Source: Comamonas koreensis (GTDB taxonomy: Bacteria > Pseudomonadota > Gammaproteobacteria > Burkholderiales > Burkholderiaceae_C). Taken from it: a stretch of DNA of 64,000 nt. Of this stretch, positions 35,937 through 44,320 are shown one piece after another; position 1 is the stretch's first letter, and each line of letters starts with the position of its first letter. The translations under genes and the position numbers were made by a program. Where the stretch lies: the NCBI RefSeq assembly GCF_021026195.1, contig NZ_JAJNCT010000020.1:332030-396029 (forward strand), in the 5' to 3' direction. The notes beneath the pieces are model-generated. The model did no database searches. It had not been told where the DNA came from and was given only the letters and a program-made list of their open reading frames with translations.

Positions 35937-37787
35937 ATGATGCAGATCCACCCCGTTCTTCAGGCGGTCACCGACCGCATCCGCGCCAAGAGCGCTGCCA
36001 CGCGCAGCGACTATCTGGCGCAGCTGGATGCCATGGCCCAGCGGCCGCCGCAGATGCGCTCCATGGGCTGCGCCAATGTGGCGCATGCGGTAGCCGGTGT
36101 GCCAGTCAATGACAAGCTGCGCATTGTCGAGGTCAAGGGCCCGAATGTGGGCATTGTCACGGCCTACAACGATGTGCTGTCAGCCCATGCGCCGCTGCAG
36201 CGCTACCCCGATATCCTGAAGGACGAGGCGCGCAAGCACGGCGCCACTGCCCAGGTGGCAGGTGGCGTGCCTGCCATGTGTGATGGCGTGACCCAGGGAA
36301 TGCCGGGTATGGAACTGAGCCTGTTCAGCCGCGATGCGATTGCGATGGGCACGGCGGTGGCGCTGACCCATGACACCTTTGATGCGGCGCTGATGCTCGG
36401 TGTCTGCGACAAGATTGTTCCTGGTTTGCTGATCGGCGCGCTGCATTTTGGCCATCTGCCAATGGTGTTTGTGCCGGCGGGGCCGATGACCTCGGGCCTG
36501 TCCAACAACGACAAGGCCAAGGTGCGCGAGCTGGCCGCCCAGGGCCTGGTGGGCCGCGAAAAGCTGCTCGAAGCCGAAATGGCCGCCTACCATGATGCGG
36601 GCACCTGCACCTTCTACGGCACCGCCAACAGCAACCAGATGCTGCTGGAGGCCATGGGCCTGCATGTGCCCGGCAATGCCTTTATCAACCCCGAAGATGG
36701 TGCGCGTGAACTATTGACCCGAGAGGCCATGCGCACCGTGCTGAACATCACCGCCGGCAAGCGCTTTGCGCCGATTGGCCGCGTGGTTGACGAGCGCTGC
36801 ATTGTCAACGCGATGGTGGCCTTGCTGGCCACGGGTGGCTCGACCAACCACCTGATCCACTGGGTGGCGGTGGCGCGCGCTGCGGGCATCGTCATCGACT
36901 GGAATGATTTTGAGCAGCTGTCGTCGGTCGTGCCCTTGCTGGCACGCGTCTACCCCAATGGGGCGGCCGATGTGAACCAGTTCCAGGCGGCAGGCGGCCC
37001 AGGCTATGTGATTGGCCAGCTGCTGGCTGCAGGCCTGATGCATGGCGATGTGCTGACGGTGCGCCCCGAGGGCCTGGCGGCCTACGCCACGGTGCCGCGC
37101 GTGGAAGCGGGTCAGCTGGTCTGGCAAGCGGCCACCGAATCGGGTGACGACAGCGTGCTGCGCCCCGTCAGTGCGCCTTTCAGTCCCACTGGTGGCCTCA
37201 AGCTGCTGACTGGCAACCTGGGCCGCAGCGTGATCAAGGTGAGCGCCGTGCCGCTCGATCGCCATGTGCTGCGCGCACCGGCCTGGGTGTTTGATTCGCA
37301 GGATGCGCTGCAGGCCGCCTTCAAATCGGGGGCGCTGGAAGAGGCCTGCCAGACCAATGGCCACAACGGCGTGGTCTGCGTGGTGCGCTGGCAGGGCCCG
37401 CAGGCCAATGGCATGCCCGAGCTGCACAAGCTCACGCCGCCCTTGGCCGTGCTGCAAGGCAAGGGCTACCAGGTGGCCTTGGTGACCGATGGCCGCATGA
37501 GCGGTGCCTCGGGCAAGGTGCCTGCTGCCATCCATGTGTCGCCTGAAGCACTGGCCGGCGGCCCCCTGGCGAAAATTGAGAGCGGTGATATGGTGCTGCT
37601 GGATGCTGAAACCGGTATCATGCAGGCCGAAGTGGATGCCGCCGTCTGGGAGGCACGCCCGCTTGCCACGATACCGGCCGAGCAGCTGCGCGCCAATGGC
37701 CGTGGTCTGGGCCGAGAACTGTTTGCCGGATTCCGGCGCAATGCGCTGAGCGCAGAAGAAGGAGCCTGCACATGGCTGAGCAACTGA
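35937..37787 (+). CDS. edd: 6-phosphogluconate dehydratase
   Basis: A 616-residue IlvD/Edd-family iron-sulfur dehydratase producing KDPG from 6-phosphogluconate. The [4Fe-4S] cysteines fall in the typical places: [17 protein letters not shown] (about 102-118) and [14 protein letters not shown]. The late [20 protein letters not shown] motif holds the catalytic serine region. The length and motif order distinguish it from IlvD. AAAGGA supports the ATG at 35937. The stop overlaps the eda start by 16 bases. With gntK upstream, it forms a gluconate-to-pyruvate/G3P route. Confidence 0.95.
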   Translation: MMQIHPVLQAVTDRIRAKSAATRSDYLAQLDAMAQRPPQMRSMGCANVAHAVAGVPVNDKLRIVEVKGPNVGIVTAYNDVLSAHAPLQRYPDILKDEARKHGATAQVAGGVPAMCDGVTQGMPGMELSLFSRDAIAMGTAVALTHDTFDAALMLGVCDKIVPGLLIGALHFGHLPMVFVPAGPMTSGLSNNDKAKVRELAAQGLVGREKLLEAEMAAYHDAGTCTFYGTANSNQMLLEAMGLHVPGNAFINPEDGARELLTREAMRTVLNITAGKRFAPIGRVVDERCIVNAMVALLATGGSTNHLIHWVAVARAAGIVIDWNDFEQLSSVVPLLARVYPNGAADVNQFQAAGGPGYVIGQLLAAGLMHGDVLTVRPEGLAAYATVPRVEAGQLVWQAATESGDDSVLRPVSAPFSPTGGLKLLTGNLGRSVIKVSAVPLDRHVLRAPAWVFDSQDALQAAFKSGALEEACQTNGHNGVVCVVRWQGPQANGMPELHKLTPPLAVLQGKGYQVALVTDGRMSGASGKVPAAIHVSPEALAGGPLAKIESGDMVLLDAETGIMQAEVDAAVWEARPLATIPAEQLRANGRGLGRELFAGFRRNALSAEEGACTWLSN

Positions 37788-38413
37788 CCGCCTTATCGAT
37801 CATGCAAGACGCACCGGTGATCCCGGTGATCGTGCTGCGCGATGTCAACCACGCCGTGTCCATGGCCAAGGCCCTGGTCGCTGGCGGTATCCGCGTGCTG
37901 GAAGTGACCTTGCGCACGCCCCAGGGCTTGGGCGCGATCGAGGCGATTGCCAAGTCCGTGCCTGAGGCGATAGTCGGCGCAGGTACTGTGCGCAATGCCG
38001 CCGATGCACGTGCGGCTGCGGCAGCAGGGGCCCGCTTTGCGGTCAGCCCGGGCTACACCTCCAGCGTTGGCGAAGCCTGCCGCGAAGCGCGTTTACCGCT
38101 GCTGCCCGGCGTGTCCACCAGCAGCGAGATCATGCAGGCACAGCAAGATGGCTTCAACGAGCTGAAGTTCTTCCCCGCGCTGCAAGCCGGTGGCATCAAC
38201 ATGCTCAAGGCCTGGCAGGGTCCCTTCGCCGAAGTGCGTTTTTGCCCCACCGGCGGCATCACGCCTGCCAATGCGCCCGAGTTTCTGGCACTGAAGAATG
38301 TGGTCTGCGTAGGTGGCTCCTGGTTGGTGCCGACCGACACCTTGGAGCGCGGCGACTGGGAACACATCACCTTGCTGGCGCGCGAGGCCGCAGCCCTGCC
38401 ACGCAAGGCCTGA
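37772..38413 (+). CDS. eda: 2-dehydro-3-deoxy-phosphogluconate (KDPG) aldolase
   Basis: A 213-residue class I aldolase cleaving KDPG to pyruvate and glyceraldehyde 3-phosphate. The Schiff-base lysine is K132 in ELKFFPALQAGG, and the catalytic glutamate is E44 in RVLEVTLRTP. FCPTGGITPANAPEF binds the phosphate. It overlaps edd by 16 bases, with GGAG inside the edd end, which suggests coupled translation. A terminator follows at 38469. Confidence 0.95.
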   Translation: MAEQLTALSIMQDAPVIPVIVLRDVNHAVSMAKALVAGGIRVLEVTLRTPQGLGAIEAIAKSVPEAIVGAGTVRNAADARAAAAAGARFAVSPGYTSSVGEACREARLPLLPGVSTSSEIMQAQQDGFNELKFFPALQAGGINMLKAWQGPFAEVRFCPTGGITPANAPEFLALKNVVCVGGSWLVPTDTLERGDWEHITLLAREAAALPRKA

Positions 38414-38468
38414 TAAGTTGTATACAGGCGCTTCGACCCGCCTGGTATCAGGAATAGGGTTCATCCCC

Positions 38469-38500
38469 GCAGCATGGCCAGCAGGCCTGCTGCATTTTTT
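38469..38500 (+). terminator. Rho-independent terminator of edd-eda
   Basis: A stem of GCAGCA-(T)-GGCC with GGCC-TGCTGC (38469-38493), a single-base bulge and AGCA loop, followed by ATTTTTT, 55 bases after the eda stop. Confidence 0.85.
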
Positions 38501-38677
38501 CAGAGGGCTGCGGCCACTGACAAGACCCAGGCAATCACAGTGTTCCATCCTTCTGTAACTGCCCCGCGCCTAGACAAATTAGTCTGGCGCAGTGGCAGGA
38601 CGGGGATCGCACGTTTGCGTTGCCATGGCTGAAAACGGGCCGTTGCAGCTGAGCTTGGCCTCCCCGATAAAGCGCCT

Positions 38678-38947
38678 CTACTCCTTGGCCTGGGCCTGCT
38701 CTCCATGCGTCTGGTTGGCAGCGTCTTCTGTCCAGGCCTTGTAGCGGCCGGAATGGGGCTGGAACTGCTGTCCCGGGAACAGCGTCCGCTCGATATCGCG
38801 CAGCACCGTCATCCCCACACCATTGAGCTTGAGCAACCGCTCGGGATACGCTTCAACCACCTGATCCACGGTAGTGATGGCATGTCGCCCCAAGCTGTTA
38901 AGGGTTCTGCGGGAGAGCCTTTTGTTCAGAAGCAGTTCAGTAGCCAT
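38678..38947 (-). CDS. RNA polymerase alpha-CTD-like helix-hairpin-helix mini-protein
   Basis: An 89-residue protein with no other domain. Residues about 10-58 (LSRRTLNSLGRHAI, TTVDQVVEAYPERLLKLNGVG, MTVLRDIERTLFPGQQF) follow the pattern of the RNA polymerase alpha C-terminal domain, including the R-x-x-N-x-L opening helix and the LLKxxGxGxxxLxxI hairpin that in RpoA contacts DNA or regulators. The C-terminal 30 residues are polar and unmatched. It lies convergent to eda behind a terminator, with a 567-bp gene-free AT-rich region upstream. It is not part of rpoA, so it is either a stand-alone mimic of the alpha-CTD or a DNA-binding HhH protein. Expression and role unknown. Confidence 0.65.
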   Translation of the reverse strand: MATELLLNKRLSRRTLNSLGRHAITTVDQVVEAYPERLLKLNGVGMTVLRDIERTLFPGQQFQPHSGRYKAWTEDAANQTHGEQAQAKE

Positions 38948-39514
38948 GGGTTCATCAATCTATAAACAAAGCGGCAATGTCCGTCGCTGACGTGAAGGCT
39001 GAGGCTAGCCCCCATTCCGCGGGAATTGCCATGCCAAAGCTGCGCCTAGCGAGGGCAGGGGCGGATACAAATCATGCTGAATCGCATTTTGTTATTCATC
39101 AATTCTATCAGCTTATAGCTAATATGTAACTCAGTGATGAGCTATTTCCGCGGATGGGGCTTGATTTATTCTGAATTAATGTAATCAAATGTAGTTGGCT
39201 GGTTATACTGGTGCGCTTCCACTAAGGTGTGGGCTGCTTTTTCCGCTCGGCTATTCTCCTCCTAAAAAAAGAATCTCCAGAGCAACTATCTTTTGACTTG
39301 GCTAGGGGTAATGGCAGCACCCGTTGTGGGTCCTCCGTTCAAAACCAGAGCCCAGCCCGGGCTTGCGGTGGCAAGCATGGAGCATGCAAGTGGAGTTATT
39401 ACGAAGGTCTATCGGCCTATGTAATTCATAAAAACGGTTAAAGTAAGAATTAACTGTCCGTATCACTGCCAATACCTTCCCGCCGCGCCGTCAAAGCCTT
39501 CTCATTGCCTGGTT
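38948..39514. other. Gene-free 567-bp region, visibly AT-rich in its middle
   Basis: No convincing gene is present. From about 39060 to 39480 the sequence is markedly richer in A and T than its neighbours. It includes TATACT at 39204-39209, an A-run at 39266-39272, and small hairpins such as CTTGC-GGTG-GCAAG (39362-39375). It must carry the promoters of the alpha-CTD-like gene and of the diguanylate cyclase. A short in-frame stretch at 39229-39441 does not look like a protein gene. Confidence 0.6.
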
Positions 39515-41239
39515 ATGCCCGTCCGTAAAGCCTCTTCGCTGACGATCACCCTGATTTTGCCCTTTGTGATGCTGATTGCATTGTTGACTGGGGTGCTGGG
39601 CGTGCTGTGGTACTGGACCGGCAGCAAGACGGTTTCGATGCTGTCGAAACAGCTGATGGTGGAGATGGCCGAGCGCATCAGCCAGGCGGTGGACCGGCAC
39701 ATCTTCAGCTCCGGCTCAATCATTGAAGCGAGCTTTCCGGCCGGGCTGCAGGCCCCGGATCGGATCGAGGACGACATGGTGGCGCTACGCACCCGCCTGT
39801 GGGCGGCCACCTCGCTGACACAGCACCAGGGCGACTATGTCTTCTACGGTAACCGCCATGGGCAGGGGATTGGTTTGCTGCGTAGCAAGGAAACCCAGGC
39901 CGAACTGCGTATCAAGCTGCATGCGCAGGATGTGCGCAGCATCTACCTGCTGACAGGCATCCAGGCAGAGCCGATCTTTCTGTCCAAAGAGTCAAATCTG
40001 TTCGACCCACGCAGCCGCCCCTGGTACCGCCTAGCGCAGGGCGTGGCCGGCCATATCTGGACGCCGGTCTACATCGATTTCAATGCCAAGGACCTGGTGA
40101 TGACGCGGGCACGCCAGGTTTTTGGCCGGGACGGGCAGCCCAGTGGTGTGGTGGCTACCGATGTCTCGCTCAAGGAGCTGCGGCTGTTTGTCGATGGTCT
40201 GCATTTGTCCGAAGGGGCTCAGGCATTCATCCTGGAGCCTAATGGCGACCTGATCGCTGGTACCGGTATGGACAATATCCGTGAGAACGGCGAGCAGCCT
40301 CCCAGCCGGGTCAATGCCGCCCGTGCCGGCAACCCCATGCTGAAAGTGGTGTACCGGCAGCTGCTCAATGAGTTTTCGCAGTCCAACGAGGTCGCGCGGA
40401 CAGCGCTTATCTTTGATGCCGAGGACCATGCGATTGAAGTGGCCTACCGCCGCGTGACAGATGAAGCGGGTCTGAACTGGTTGGCCGTGGTTGCTGTGCC
40501 GCACCAGCAGATGCTGGCTGGCATCCGTGCCCATGTGGTGCTGGTGGTGGCCCTGGGCTTGCTTGCCTTGGGCATCGCACTGGCGTTGGGTTTGCGCATC
40601 TTTGGAGGCTTGGCCAAGGACATGCGCTCGCTCACCTATGCGGTGCGCCGGGTGGGGCAGGGAGAGATCGATGTGCCCATCGGCGTGGAGCGCAATGACG
40701 AGATTGGCGAGTTGGCCAACAATGTGCACCATATGCGGCACCGCCTGTTCACCGATGCCCTCACTGGCGCTGCCAACCGGAGCGCGCTGAACCATATCCT
40801 GGAAACCCTGACCCGGCCGGGCAGTGGCAAGCCTGCGGTGTTTGCGATTCTCTTTATCGACCTCAACCAGTTCAAGCCGCTCAATGACCGCTGGGGCCAT
40901 GAGAATGGTGACTTGGCCTTGATCGAGGTGGTGCAGCGGCTCAAGGAGGTGCTGCGTAGCAACGACGTGCTGATCCGCCTGGGTGGGGATGAGTTTGTTG
41001 CAGTGTTGCAGGGTATCCACAGCGATGACCAACTCAAGGTGGTGAAAGCCAAGGTTCTGGAGGTGCTCGCCCCTGCGTTGCAGACGCTCAAAGGGTTGCC
41101 TGAGGGGGAGCTGGTGCACCTTGGTGCCGCTATCGGCCAGGCCATCTTCCCGAAGGACGGTGCGGATCCGCAAAGCCTGCTCAAGCATGCTGACCTGGAC
41201 ATGTACAGGAACAAGCAGCACAACGGTGATGGCCGCTGA
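39515..41239 (+). CDS. Membrane diguanylate cyclase with dCache sensor and HAMP linker
   Basis: A 574-residue inner-membrane signalling enzyme making cyclic di-GMP. Helix 1 (about 9-33) and helix 2 (about 340-362) flank a periplasmic sensor of double-Cache type, with the typical DPRSRPWYRLAQG and ATDVSLKELRLFVD pieces. A HAMP-like segment (about 363-415) leads to the GGDEF domain. The active site is RLGGDEFV (G490-F494). An inhibitory I-site RSND (R481-D484) sits five residues before GGDEF, so product feedback is expected. No EAL domain follows, so the output should be synthesis only. The ligand is not predictable; dCache sensors often bind amino acids or small carboxylates. Confidence 0.9.
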   Translation: MPVRKASSLTITLILPFVMLIALLTGVLGVLWYWTGSKTVSMLSKQLMVEMAERISQAVDRHIFSSGSIIEASFPAGLQAPDRIEDDMVALRTRLWAATSLTQHQGDYVFYGNRHGQGIGLLRSKETQAELRIKLHAQDVRSIYLLTGIQAEPIFLSKESNLFDPRSRPWYRLAQGVAGHIWTPVYIDFNAKDLVMTRARQVFGRDGQPSGVVATDVSLKELRLFVDGLHLSEGAQAFILEPNGDLIAGTGMDNIRENGEQPPSRVNAARAGNPMLKVVYRQLLNEFSQSNEVARTALIFDAEDHAIEVAYRRVTDEAGLNWLAVVAVPHQQMLAGIRAHVVLVVALGLLALGIALALGLRIFGGLAKDMRSLTYAVRRVGQGEIDVPIGVERNDEIGELANNVHHMRHRLFTDALTGAANRSALNHILETLTRPGSGKPAVFAILFIDLNQFKPLNDRWGHENGDLALIEVVQRLKEVLRSNDVLIRLGGDEFVAVLQGIHSDDQLKVVKAKVLEVLAPALQTLKGLPEGELVHLGAAIGQAIFPKDGADPQSLLKHADLDMYRNKQHNGDGR

Positions 41240-41263
41240 TCGGCCTGATTGCGTCTGGGATGC

Positions 41264-41286
41264 AAAAAGCCAGGCAAGTGCCTGGC
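41264..41286 (-). terminator. Rho-independent terminator of gloA
   Basis: An 8-bp perfect stem GCCAGGCA / TGCCTGGC (41269-41276 with 41279-41286). Read on the minus strand it ends in TTTTT, 45 bases after the gloA stop. It also lies just downstream of the convergent cyclase gene. Confidence 0.85.
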
Positions 41287-41330
41287 CCGTGGGTTGTAGC
41301 GGGCCTTACTGACAAACGCCCGGGCTGGCC

Positions 41331-41744
41331 TTAGCGCAGACCACCACCTGCGCCACCTTCATCGCGCTGGATGAGTTCAATCTTATAGCCATCAGGATCG
41401 GTCACAAACGCGATCACTGTAGTGCCGCCTTTCACAGGGCCGGCTTCACGGGTGACATTGCCGCCATTGGCCTTGATCTTTTCGCAAGCGGCGTAAGCAT
41501 CTGGCACGCCGAGGGCAATGTGGCCATAGGCCGTGCCCAGGTCATAGCTCTCTGTGCCCCAGTTGTAGGTCAGCTCAATCTCGGCCTGGCCGGGGTTGCC
41601 GTCTTCGTAGCCCACAAAGGCCAGCGAGTATTTGTATTCGGGGTTTTCCGAGGTGCGCAGCAGGCGCATGCCCAGCACCTGGGTGTAGAAATCGATGGAG
41701 CGCTGGAGATTGCCAACGCGCAGCATGGTGTGCAAAAGACGCAT
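41331..41744 (-). CDS. gloA: Lactoylglutathione lyase (glyoxalase I)
   Basis: A 137-residue vicinal-oxygen-chelate enzyme that turns the methylglyoxal-glutathione adduct into S-lactoylglutathione. All four metal ligands are in register with E. coli GloA: H5, E57 in [11 protein letters not shown]75 in YGHIALGV and E123 in KIELIQ. The tail ends EGGAGGGLR. Start 41744 has AAGAAAG upstream. A 100-codon in-frame extension is not conserved. It is not a methylmalonyl-CoA epimerase, although that enzyme shares the fold, because the GloA signature residues are intact. Confidence 0.95.
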   Translation of the reverse strand: MRLLHTMLRVGNLQRSIDFYTQVLGMRLLRTSENPEYKYSLAFVGYEDGNPGQAEIELTYNWGTESYDLGTAYGHIALGVPDAYAACEKIKANGGNVTREAGPVKGGTTVIAFVTDPDGYKIELIQRDEGGAGGGLR

Positions 41745-41874
41745 GGGGTTTTCTTTCTTGTAAAGGCAGCGGCAGCGCTTGGCCGCCGCAAGGACGAGGA
41801 TCGACCTAGCTAGGTCTGGCCAGAACCATCTGAGTGTAGCGCTGCAATGCAGCGAGCTGCAGCCCATAAAGCAC

Positions 41875-41897
41875 AACCCCTGCACGGGGCAGGGGTT
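41875..41897 (-). terminator. Possible terminator of the parvulin gene
   Basis: A 9-bp stem AACCCCTGC / GCAGGGGTT with a 5-nt loop, 25 bases beyond the parvulin stop. The following minus-strand tract is only GTGCTTT, so the terminator is weak. Confidence 0.5.
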
Positions 41898-41922
41898 GGA
41901 AGCAAAAGTGAGGTGGCGAGAA

Positions 41923-42708
41923 TTACTCGACCTTGGCCTTTTCACGCAGCTCTTGCTGGTACTTCTGGATTTGTTGCTGGCGCAGTTGCTGCTCGATCTG
42001 GGGCTTGACTTCCTCGAACTTGGGCAGCTGTGCTTCACGTACATCGTCCACGCGGATGATGTGGTAGCCGAACTGGGTCTTGACGGGGGTGTCCGTCATC
42101 TGGCCCTTCTTCAGCTTGGTCATGGCTTCGGAGAACTCAGGCACGTAGTTGGCTGCATTGCCCCAGTCCAGATCGCCACCGCGCTGGCCCGATCCAGGAT
42201 CCTTGGATTCCTTCTTGGCCAGGTCTTCGAACTTGGCACCCTTCTTGATTTGGGCGATCAGCGCCTTGGCCTTGTCTTCGCTGTCCACCAGGATGTGGAA
42301 GGCATGGTATTCCTTGCCTTGGTTGGTGGCGACAAACTTGTCGTACTCGGCCTTGGCGGCAGCGTCAGAAATGGGGTGCGCCTTTTCGTAAGCGGCGAAC
42401 AACTCCTGGGTCAGGATGCCTTGGCGAGCCAGCTCGACCTGTCCCTTGAAGGACTCGGTCGCATCCAGGCCTTGGGCCTTGGCAGCCTGGGCATAGATTT
42501 CGCGCTCGATGATGGCTTCCTTGATCTGGCCTTCTTGCTCGGCGCTCACAGGGCGGCCGCTGCGCTCCATTTGTTCCTTGAAGGTCTGCAGCAAGGACGA
42601 AGGCACTGGCTTGCCATTGACGATGCCAATGTTTTGGGCCACTGCGGGCAGCGCGGCTGAACCAAGCAGGGCAGCTGCAACCAGACCGGACAAGAGCTGT
42701 TTTTTCAT
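41923..42708 (-). CDS. Periplasmic parvulin-type peptidyl-prolyl isomerase
   Basis: A 261-residue exported foldase. The signal peptide [26 protein letters not shown] is cut after about residue 24. A helical chaperone segment precedes the parvulin PPIase domain at about residues 125-225: [24 protein letters not shown], then [20 protein letters not shown], then [14 protein letters not shown]. The family includes PpiC/PrsA/SurA-like proteins that assist envelope protein folding. ATG 42708 was chosen so the leader is normal. An in-frame extension to 42759 disrupts it. It follows bolA on the same strand, as in many Betaproteobacteria. Confidence 0.92.
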   Translation of the reverse strand: MKKQLLSGLVAAALLGSAALPAVAQNIGIVNGKPVPSSLLQTFKEQMERSGRPVSAEQEGQIKEAIIEREIYAQAAKAQGLDATESFKGQVELARQGILTQELFAAYEKAHPISDAAAKAEYDKFVATNQGKEYHAFHILVDSEDKAKALIAQIKKGAKFEDLAKKESKDPGSGQRGGDLDWGNAANYVPEFSEAMTKLKKGQMTDTPVKTQFGYHIIRVDDVREAQLPKFEEVKPQIEQQLRQQQIQKYQQELREKAKVE

Positions 42709-42755
42709 GCGAAATCCAAATTGTTTATCTGTGAAGGAAATATACACCAGTGATT

Positions 42756-43040
42756 TCATTGTTTTGGTGTATTCAGGACTTCAATGGCAAGGGCATGTAA
42801 ACCCGCGTCAATGAATGCTTGGAGCGCATCATACACAAGCCGATGCTGGGCGATGCGTGATGTGCCAGTAAATAAGGGTGAAGCGATGCGCAGCCGAAAA
42901 TGGGTGCCAAAACCACTGCCATTGGCACCGGCATGGCCGGCGTGCAGGCCGCTTTCATCGATCACTTCCAACTGGGTGGGGGAGAGCTTGTCGCGCAGCA
43001 CCGCTTCAATGGCGGTGGCGGTAATGTCCTGGGCTTGCAT
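42756..43040 (-). CDS. BolA-family protein
   Basis: A 94-residue BolA-fold protein. LEVIDESGLHAGHAGANGSGFGTHFRLRI (about 24-52) and the C-terminal RLVYDALQAFIDAGLHALAIEV (about 67-88) carry the histidines and helix-turn-helix-like fold that, in BolA/IbaG, partner monothiol glutaredoxins in iron-sulfur trafficking. It sits between yciB and the parvulin gene, 47 bases from the latter, in a conserved betaproteobacterial order. Confidence 0.92.
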   Translation of the reverse strand: MQAQDITATAIEAVLRDKLSPTQLEVIDESGLHAGHAGANGSGFGTHFRLRIASPLFTGTSRIAQHRLVYDALQAFIDAGLHALAIEVLNTPKQ

Positions 43041-43107
43041 AGAAAAAAGGGGAGTAGCGCGGGCTGGCGGAGAGACCTGCTGAGATGCAGCAGGCTCAGG
43101 CCGCAGA

Positions 43108-43653
43108 TCAGGGTTGGTCTTCCGGGTTTTGCTGGATGTGGCGGCTCAGGTACATGGCCTGGCCCAGCACAAAGACCAGCATCAGGCCCAGACCGCCAAA
43201 CATCTTGAAGGTGACCCAGGTGTCCAGGTCAAACTGGTAGGCCACCCAGATGTTGACGATGCCCATGATGGTAAAAAAGATGGCCCAGCTGTAATTGACC
43301 GTGTTCCAGACCCGCTGCGGCAGCTGCACTTGCGCCGACATCAGCTTTTGCATCAGGTTCTTGTTGAAAAACCACTGGCCGCCCAGCAGCACGGCCGCCA
43401 TCACCCAGTACAGCACAGTGGGCTTCCACTTGATGAAAGATTCGTCGTGGAACAGCAGTGTTGCACCGCCAAACACCACGATCACGCCCAGGCTGATCCA
43501 TTGCATGGGCTCCACCTTGCCAACCTTGAAGCGCAGGTAGGCGATTTGCGCAATGGTCGCCACGATGGCCACCCCGGTGGCCACAAACACGCCCCAGACC
43601 TTGAACGCTGCGAAAAACAGCAGGATGGGGAAAAAATCAATCAAAAATTTCAT
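43108..43653 (-). CDS. yciB: Inner-membrane septation protein A homologue
   Basis: A 181-residue integral membrane protein with five hydrophobic helices. It starts MKFLIDFFPILLFFAAFKVWG, the highly conserved YciB opening, and ends HIQQNPEDQ. YciB/IspZ proteins affect cell-envelope synthesis and division. ATG 43653 matches the family, and a longer in-frame start lacks conservation. bolA lies 67 bases downstream and probably shares its transcript. Confidence 0.93.
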   Translation of the reverse strand: MKFLIDFFPILLFFAAFKVWGVFVATGVAIVATIAQIAYLRFKVGKVEPMQWISLGVIVVFGGATLLFHDESFIKWKPTVLYWVMAAVLLGGQWFFNKNLMQKLMSAQVQLPQRVWNTVNYSWAIFFTIMGIVNIWVAYQFDLDTWVTFKMFGGLGLMLVFVLGQAMYLSRHIQQNPEDQP

Positions 43654-43909
43654 AACAGGCGATGCGGGCTGTGCACGGCGCCGCTCAATGCGGAGCACGG
43701 TGCGGACAGGAGAGCAGGGCTTTGGGTGCTTGTGTTTGGTTGAATAAGGCGTCTGCAGGCTAGCCGTCAATGATACGCGAGCTGTTTTGCCTCTAACTTA
43801 AGCTGGGCTGAAGCCAAAGCTACGGTTGGCAGCGTTGTCAGAGCAAGGGACGCTGCCAAAGTTCCACACAGCGTGAGCTGGAGCCGCCGGCTCCAGTCCC
43901 GGCACGGGC

Positions 43910-44320
43910 TTAATCCTGCTTTTCAAAGTCCAGCGCCGCCGAGTTCATGCAGTAGCGCAGGCCGGTGGGCTGGGGGCCGTCCGGGAACACATGGCCCAGG
44001 TGGGCACCGCACTGGGCGCAGACGGTCTCCACCCGCACCATGCCATGGCTGCGGTCCACGTTTTCCTGGATCGCACCAGGGATGGCTTCGGAGAAGCTGG
44101 GCCAGCCGCAGCCAGCGTCAAACTTGGTGTCGCTGTCAAACAGCTTGGCACCGCAGCAAATGCAGTGGTAGCTGCCATCGGCCCAGTGGGCCTCGTACTT
44201 GCCGGTAAAAGGGCGTTCTGTGGCGGCATGCCGGGTGACCTGGAAGGCCACCGATTCGGCTTGTTTGGATGCGAGTTCGGCCTGCCATTGGGCATCCGAT
44301 TTTTGGACGGGAAAGCTCAT
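43910..44320 (-). CDS. msrB: Peptide-methionine (R)-S-oxide reductase
   Basis: A 136-residue zinc-containing reductase of methionine-R-sulfoxide. Zinc ligands are CICCGAKLF (two Cys) and [10 protein letters not shown] (two Cys). The catalytic cysteine is in [10 protein letters not shown] near residue 128. [12 protein letters not shown] holds the substrate pocket. ATG 44320 overlaps the selO stop by four bases (ATGA), so msrB is translationally coupled to selO. An 86-codon upstream extension is rejected. yciB follows 256 bases later. Confidence 0.95.
   Translation of the reverse strand: MSFPVQKSDAQWQAELASKQAESVAFQVTRHAATERPFTGKYEAHWADGSYHCICCGAKLFDSDTKFDAGCGWPSFSEAIPGAIQENVDRSHGMVRVETVCAQCGAHLGHVFPDGPQPTGLRYCMNSAALDFEKQD

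Noticed and set aside
38500-38706. 68-codon minus-strand frame next to the eda terminator
   Set aside because: Arg/Pro/Ser-rich, overlaps the end of the alpha-CTD-like gene, no start signal.
39229-39441. 70-codon plus-strand frame in the AT-rich tract
   Set aside because: No ribosome-binding site, no domain pattern, and codon use unlike neighbours; kept only as part of the intergenic note.
41331-41744. Methylmalonyl-CoA epimerase for the propionate pathway
   Set aside because: The vicinal-oxygen-chelate protein here keeps the four GloA metal ligands and the IELTYNWG block, so it is glyoxalase I.
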